From Hsuehochloa calcarea (Eukaryota > Streptophyta > Magnoliopsida > Poales > Poaceae), in contig CM070598.1 in the NCBI GenBank assembly GCA_036346395.1, positions 4,075,517 through 4,139,516 of the forward strand: a DNA stretch of 64,000 bases. The letters run 5' to 3'. The translations under genes and the position numbers were made by a program. How positions within the stretch are numbered: position 1 is the stretch's first letter; the number at the start of each line of letters is the position of its first letter. The notes beneath the pieces were generated by a model. That model saw only the letters and a list, made by a program, of their open reading frames with translations, did not search any database and had not been told where the DNA came from. Of the stretch, positions 59,975 to 64,000 are shown in pieces.

Positions 59975-61676
59975 CTAAGCCTCTATCTTCTCACCAGGCG
60001 CCTCAAGCATAAGACCCTTTGTCGGCTTTGCCAAGAAGTCGGTGAACTCCTGGAACGGCGCCTTGACGAACTTGGTCTCCCTCCAGAAGTCAGGAGTGAG
60101 GAATCCATAAGTCTTCATCAGGCAATCAAAGGTTGCCTGCAAACAACAAATTAATCAGCTTGTAATTTGCAATGAGTCATCATCAACCAGAATAGATCAA
60201 CTGAACACTTTGACCTAATAGTTAGTAAAACATCAATATGTTTACAGAATGAAAAATCAGAACAATTAGGGTCGAATAACAGGACTGAACATAGCACTTT
60301 TTATCACCACACTAACTTATAAAGCAAATCAAAACTTCATGGTGTCAAACAGACAACAAAGCTAGCCATCCAAAAGGTTGCCATAAACAACACAACGCCA
60401 CTGAGCATCCTCTACTAGGAAAGCCGCTCAATCATAAATGATCAACCTCTTAGAACTTATAAGATCGTACATGGACAGGATCAAAGTATGATTCAGCTTA
60501 TCATAACAAATATACACTACACAAACTAGAATTTGGCAGTGACTGGATGGTGTTTCAAAAGATTGAAGACCGAACAAATGTAACAGCAGTAGAGAGTATT
60601 GCATGCATGCATAAAGCAGAACTAACATATCACAGATTGGTGGGTATCCATAGACTAGCGTAGCACAACTACTATGTGAATCCCTACTGAACCAGTCAGT
60701 TCATATACTAAATGTCATCAAGTGCCGCCACTAAGAATCCTCCCCCAATATATAATTATATCTACTACAAGCATAATAGGCAATATTGCATAAACCAGTT
60801 ACTTCCAGCGTAGTATACAAGATGCCAAAAAACATACCATATAACATTCCACGCCGTTCACACACCAACAATTCTATGCCTAATTTCCTACTGGTCATTC
60901 ATGCATCTATTTCATATAATACCTATTATTAACAGTAGAAAGATCTAGTATAAGAGTGGAATGACAAAATTGAACAAGAGCAGGGCAAAGATTACCTTGA
61001 CAAAGTTGCCAAGGGTCTTTGTGGATCCACGTGAGGAGGTGAAGACGTCCTCAATGCCAGCAAACTGCAGCACCTTCTTGGGCACGCGCGCGGCAACGAT
61101 GCCGGAACCCCTTGGGGCGGGCACCATGCGCACGGTGACAGACCCGCACTTGCCAGTGACCTTGCAGGGCACGGTATGCGGCTTCCCGATCTTGTTGCCC
61201 CAATAGCCCCTCCTGACCGGCACGACGGAGAGCTTGGCCAGTATAATGGCGCCGCGTATGGCGGTGGCCACCTCCTTGGCGCACTTGACTCCCAGCCCGA
61301 CGTGACCGTCGCCGTCGCCGACGACGACGAAGGCCTTGAAGCGCGTGCGCTGCCCGGCGCGAGTCTGCTTCTGCACGGGCGTGATCTTCATCACCTCGTC
61401 CTTAAGCCCCGGCACGAGCATCTCCACGATCTGGTGCTCCTTGACGGGGAGGGAGTGGAGGTAGATCTCCTCCATCTTGCGGAACTTGCCCTCCTTCACG
61501 AGGCGGCCGAGCTTGGTGACCGGCACCCACTTCTCCTCCTCCTGGCGCGCACCGCCGCGGCGGCCACCGCGTCGCCCGCCACGGTCGCCGCGCCCGCGCC
61601 CGCCACGGTCGCCGCGCCCGAAGCCGCGGCCAAACCCTCCACGCTCGCCTCCGCGGTCGCCTCCGCGGTCCGCCAT
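59975..61676 (-). CDS. RPS2: 40S ribosomal protein S2 (uS5)
   Basis: Two exons on the minus strand: 60996-61676 (227 codons, donor gtaat) and 59975-60136 (53 codons plus TAG, acceptor ttgcag), 280 residues in all, the usual length in plants. The N-terminus is an Arg-Gly rich tail (RGG repeats, residues ~5-45). The S5 double-stranded RNA-binding fold follows (EIYLHSLPVKEHQIVEML, then RTRFKAFVVVGDGDGHVGLG), then the S5 C-terminal domain (VPAPRGSGIVAARVPKKVLQ) and GFLTPDFWRETKF near the end. The protein sits on the small subunit near the mRNA entry channel and helps decoding accuracy. The intron (60137-60995) holds no gene. The upstream region has the promoter elements expected for a ribosomal protein gene. 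The frame is intact, with no sign of damage. Confidence 0.95.
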
Positions 61677-61791
61677 GGTTGGATGGTGATGGGGATTTGG
61701 GGGGCTCGGGTGGGGGAGGGAGGGAGTTGAGGGTTTGGAGGCTGTGGCGGCTGTGGCGGCGCGAAGAGTGGTAGAGCAAGACGGGAGGAGG

Positions 61792-61876
61792 TATTTATAT
61801 GGAGGAGGTGCCCAGAGTTACAACTAGGGTTTTTAGGAGAGGCTGCGGTGGCGTGAATGGGCTGGGCCTTGGCCCA
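61792..61876 (-). promoter_or_regulatory. Promoter of ribosomal protein S2: TATA, telo-box, site II
   Basis: On the minus strand there is a TATAAATA-type box (61792-61800), about 115 bases before the ATG. A telo-box AAAAACCCTA (61825-61834) and a palindromic pair of site II words, tgggccttggccca (61863-61876), lie further up. This trio is the known signature of plant ribosomal protein genes, linking their transcription to growth and cell division through TCP and telo-box binding factors. Confidence 0.75.
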
Positions 61877-62439
61877 GTATATATTTGGACAAGCCTATTA
61901 AGCGTAACTGCCTTTCCTTTTTCCCCCTGGAGTATTTCGCCCTGTATAATGCTGGAAAGGCTTATTAGTTATAAAACGTATTATCTTTGTTTTTTAAGTA
62001 TTTTGCGGCCCATGAAAAAGCATCTTCTCGTTTTTATTGGATCTGAATTCTCATAACTATCTATTCGGGTTTGCTAATTTTTAGTTGCTCAAAATTTTCT
62101 TATACATCAGTTATCTACAATTGTACGATACTAAACTAAAATTGCAGTATATAGCACAGTTTTACGGTAAATTTTTGTTCTATTTGTTTTTTTTTTTTTT
62201 GTTTTTGTAGGGTTCACCTAGATTTACTTTCATCTAGTTTAGAAATTTTCTGTATTTGTAGGGTTCACCTACGTTTACTTTTGTCTAGTTTGGAAAAAAA
62301 TTTATCTCAACACATAAACTTCTGGTATTCGTAGAAAAAAAAACAATGTAGAAAGTCAAATTTGCATAATTGAAAGTAATCTAGAAAAATGATTCAATCT
62401 ACGAGTGTCGTTCTTCGACGGTCGATCGTCTTGATAATA
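61877..62439. other. AT-rich spacer
   Basis: No gene is seen. The phrase gggttcacctagatttactt is repeated at about 62211 and 62260 with small changes, giving a ~50 bp direct repeat. Confidence 0.35.
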
Positions 62440-62696
62440 TGTTGATGAACCGTCGCTCACGAGTTCAATCCGAGCAATTACCTTGTAGATAAACTCAGAA
62501 TCGTAAGAACGATGCAAAAATTAAAGAACAAAATAATAGAGTGAACACAAAATTACGAGGGGATTTCTAGCTTCTTTTTATTATTTTTCTAAAATTATAG
62601 TACAATGATTATAGGTCCCTTTTTATATAGCCTACTGGGAGGATGAAGAGTTTATCATGAGTCAAGCCTGCTTGACTTGGACCCGGTTTCTTAACA
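62440..62696 (-). repeat. Solo-LTR-like copy, minus orientation
   Basis: Read on the minus strand it begins tgttaagaaaccgggtccaa and ends ttcatcaaca, then tattatcaagacg, matching the plan of 45024-45277. Both share gttcttacgattctgagttt internally. No interior or second LTR is present on either side. Confidence 0.6.
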
Positions 62697-63002
62697 GAAA
62701 CTAATGAAATCTAATTTGCTTTTAGAAATCAACGTCCTGACCCAATCAATAGTGAAGGGAGAGGGGCTGTCTAAGTTGCTTGTAGAAATCAACGTCCCGA
62801 TCCAATCAACGCTGGAGAAGAAGAGAGGGGCCGGCGCTATCGGGCATCCAATCAACGCTGGAGAAGGAGAGGGACCGGCGCCGTTGATCGCAGCGAGGTG
62901 CTTCCAGCGGTTATGGTTTCCTCCGTATCTCTCTTTCCCTAGTCATAGGCTCGTACTACTTTGTGTAGCTAGGGCGTTCCTAAAGGAGGGTTAGCCTGTA
63001 GC
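62697..63002. other. Spacer with a repeated phrase and a stray hAT end
   Basis: gaaatcaacgtcc(t/c)ga(c/t)ccaatcaa occurs twice (about 62726 and 62787). Just before the hAT MITE stands agggcgttcctaaaggaggg (62971-62990), a near copy of that element's own end, perhaps left by an earlier insertion. Confidence 0.4.
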
Positions 63003-63524
63003 CAGGGCCGTTCCTAAAAGAGGGTTGGTCGGGCGACCGCCCAGGGCCCATCAGAGCCAAGGGCCCCCGATTCTGATACATCATACTACATATACGTATA
63101 TGTATAATTGTATATCCAGTATACGCTCTATTGCTCTGCATGACTGTATAACTACTAACTAGATTGAGGCATTGAGCTAGCCGAGAGCCTAGGACACGGA
63201 CCTAAATTATTTAATCGACAACTAAGGCCCGCTCGTGTCCTAAATTATTTAATCGACAACTAAGACCCATCCAACTAGTATCAATGACTTTGCATCTAGA
63301 AATGTTAGAAGAAATTACTTTCTATGAGTAGTTTGTAACTTTTTGATGTATTGAATAGCTTTGCAGTTGATATGAAATTACTTTCTATGAGTAGTTTGTA
63401 ACTTTTTAATGTATTGAATAGCTTTGCAATTGATATAAAAAATAGCATTATATATTTATGTTAAAATAAAAGATCTCTCATTTTGTCTTGCCCCAAGGGC
63501 TCCAAAATACCAGGAACGGCCCTG
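63003..63524. mobile_element. hAT-type MITE
   Basis: Terminal inverted repeats cagggccgttcct (63003-63015) and aggaacggccctg (63512-63524) are nearly perfect. The flanking eight bases cctgtagc and cttgcagc agree in six positions. The interior is AT-rich with a repeated gaaattactttctatgagta phrase (63311 and 63373) and no coding frame. Confidence 0.75.
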
Positions 63525-64000
63525 CTTGCAGCAACCTATGTTTCACATTTTCAGTTTTCCACCCAGCGCTGATCTATGTGGGTGATCCGGCACAGCCTAG
63601 GCATCAACAAATAGCAGTCCGGTCACGAAGACTCGATCCTTAGTGGCGTGCGAAAGTTGCCCGGAAGGAGTCCATATTAACCGGAAGTACTATGTTAGAA
63701 TTTGTAGCGAAGTAAATCTTTAATATTTATAGATAACAGTCTAGTTATTTATAATAATTGAGTTTAATATTCAGTTGGAAGGCTTCAAACTATGTTTAAC
63801 CTTTTTGAGGTTAATTTGGTGCTTTTTTTTCTCTTTAATAAAGTATCCTGAATGAAAAAACAAAAAATGTTTCACATTTTCACATGCCAAACCGTCAAAA
63901 AAGCAATTCTACCCTCGCCCGGCACTACTGGAATCTGCGTCTCTGTTCAGTAGAGAAACGCCGCATTCAGAAACTTGTGGTACACAAACACACACCCAGG
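63525..64000. other. Non-genic right edge
   Basis: Nothing recognisable is coded. AT-rich sequence with short runs of A and T. Confidence 0.3.

Noticed and set aside
61176..61730. 184-codon plus-strand frame opposite ribosomal protein S2
   Set aside because: It is the antisense shadow of the GC-rich S2 first exon.

Overview
This is a plant nuclear window, almost certainly from a grass (Poaceae). Its protein-coding genes are intron-rich and GC-biased at the 5' end, and they include a grass-type cellulose synthase, a remorin, a chloroplast RbcX chaperone and cytosolic ribosomal protein S2. Gene-poor stretches are filled with plant transposons: a Mutator-like element, Copia-type LTR elements, hAT-like elements and Stowaway MITEs. 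Among proteins I remember, the cellulose synthase looks nearest to rice CESA3. That places the genome in or near the rice lineage but does not fix the species.

Layout. 1-4.3 kb is non-genic, with a 29-31 bp minisatellite (736-945). About 4.3-12.5 kb is a decayed Mutator-like element carrying a broken MuDR-type transposase (+), a zf-GRF exon with a tandem repeat beside it, and a plant-mobile-domain gene (-). 14.8-16.5 kb is an intact two-exon remorin (+). 16.5-24.1 kb is repeat-rich and includes a Pack-MULE-like element (20228-21510). 24164-36331 is a 14-exon cellulose synthase gene (+). Its intron 8 holds a 3.54 kb Copia element and its intron 12 a 3.5 kb non-coding LTR element with a hAT-like element nested inside it. 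Exon 11 carries a one-base frameshift.

36.5-50 kb is a mosaic. Pieces of the CESA 3' end, of a minus-strand LTR element and of a broken polygalacturonase gene recur in shuffled order. Six joins explain it: three back-jumps, each followed by a deletion-like forward jump. The ancestral order reads CESA, minus-strand LTR element, polygalacturonase, AT-rich flank. Small indels crowd several joins, so assembly error must be excluded.

50.7-58.2 kb is a clean tandem duplication of a 3.7 kb unit, each copy with an intact five-exon RbcX gene (-). 59975-61676 is intact ribosomal protein S2 (-) with a textbook telo-box and site II promoter. The right end holds a solo-LTR-like copy and a hAT MITE.

Functionally the genes are unrelated neighbours: cell-wall synthesis (CESA), pectin breakdown (polygalacturonase, now dead), plasma-membrane nanodomains (remorin), Rubisco assembly (RbcX) and translation (S2). 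I recognise no undescribed multi-gene system. The strongest leads are the mosaic duplication, the duplicated RbcX unit, the CESA frameshift and the transposon that carries a plant mobile domain. All protein identifications are by eye against remembered families; no search was run.
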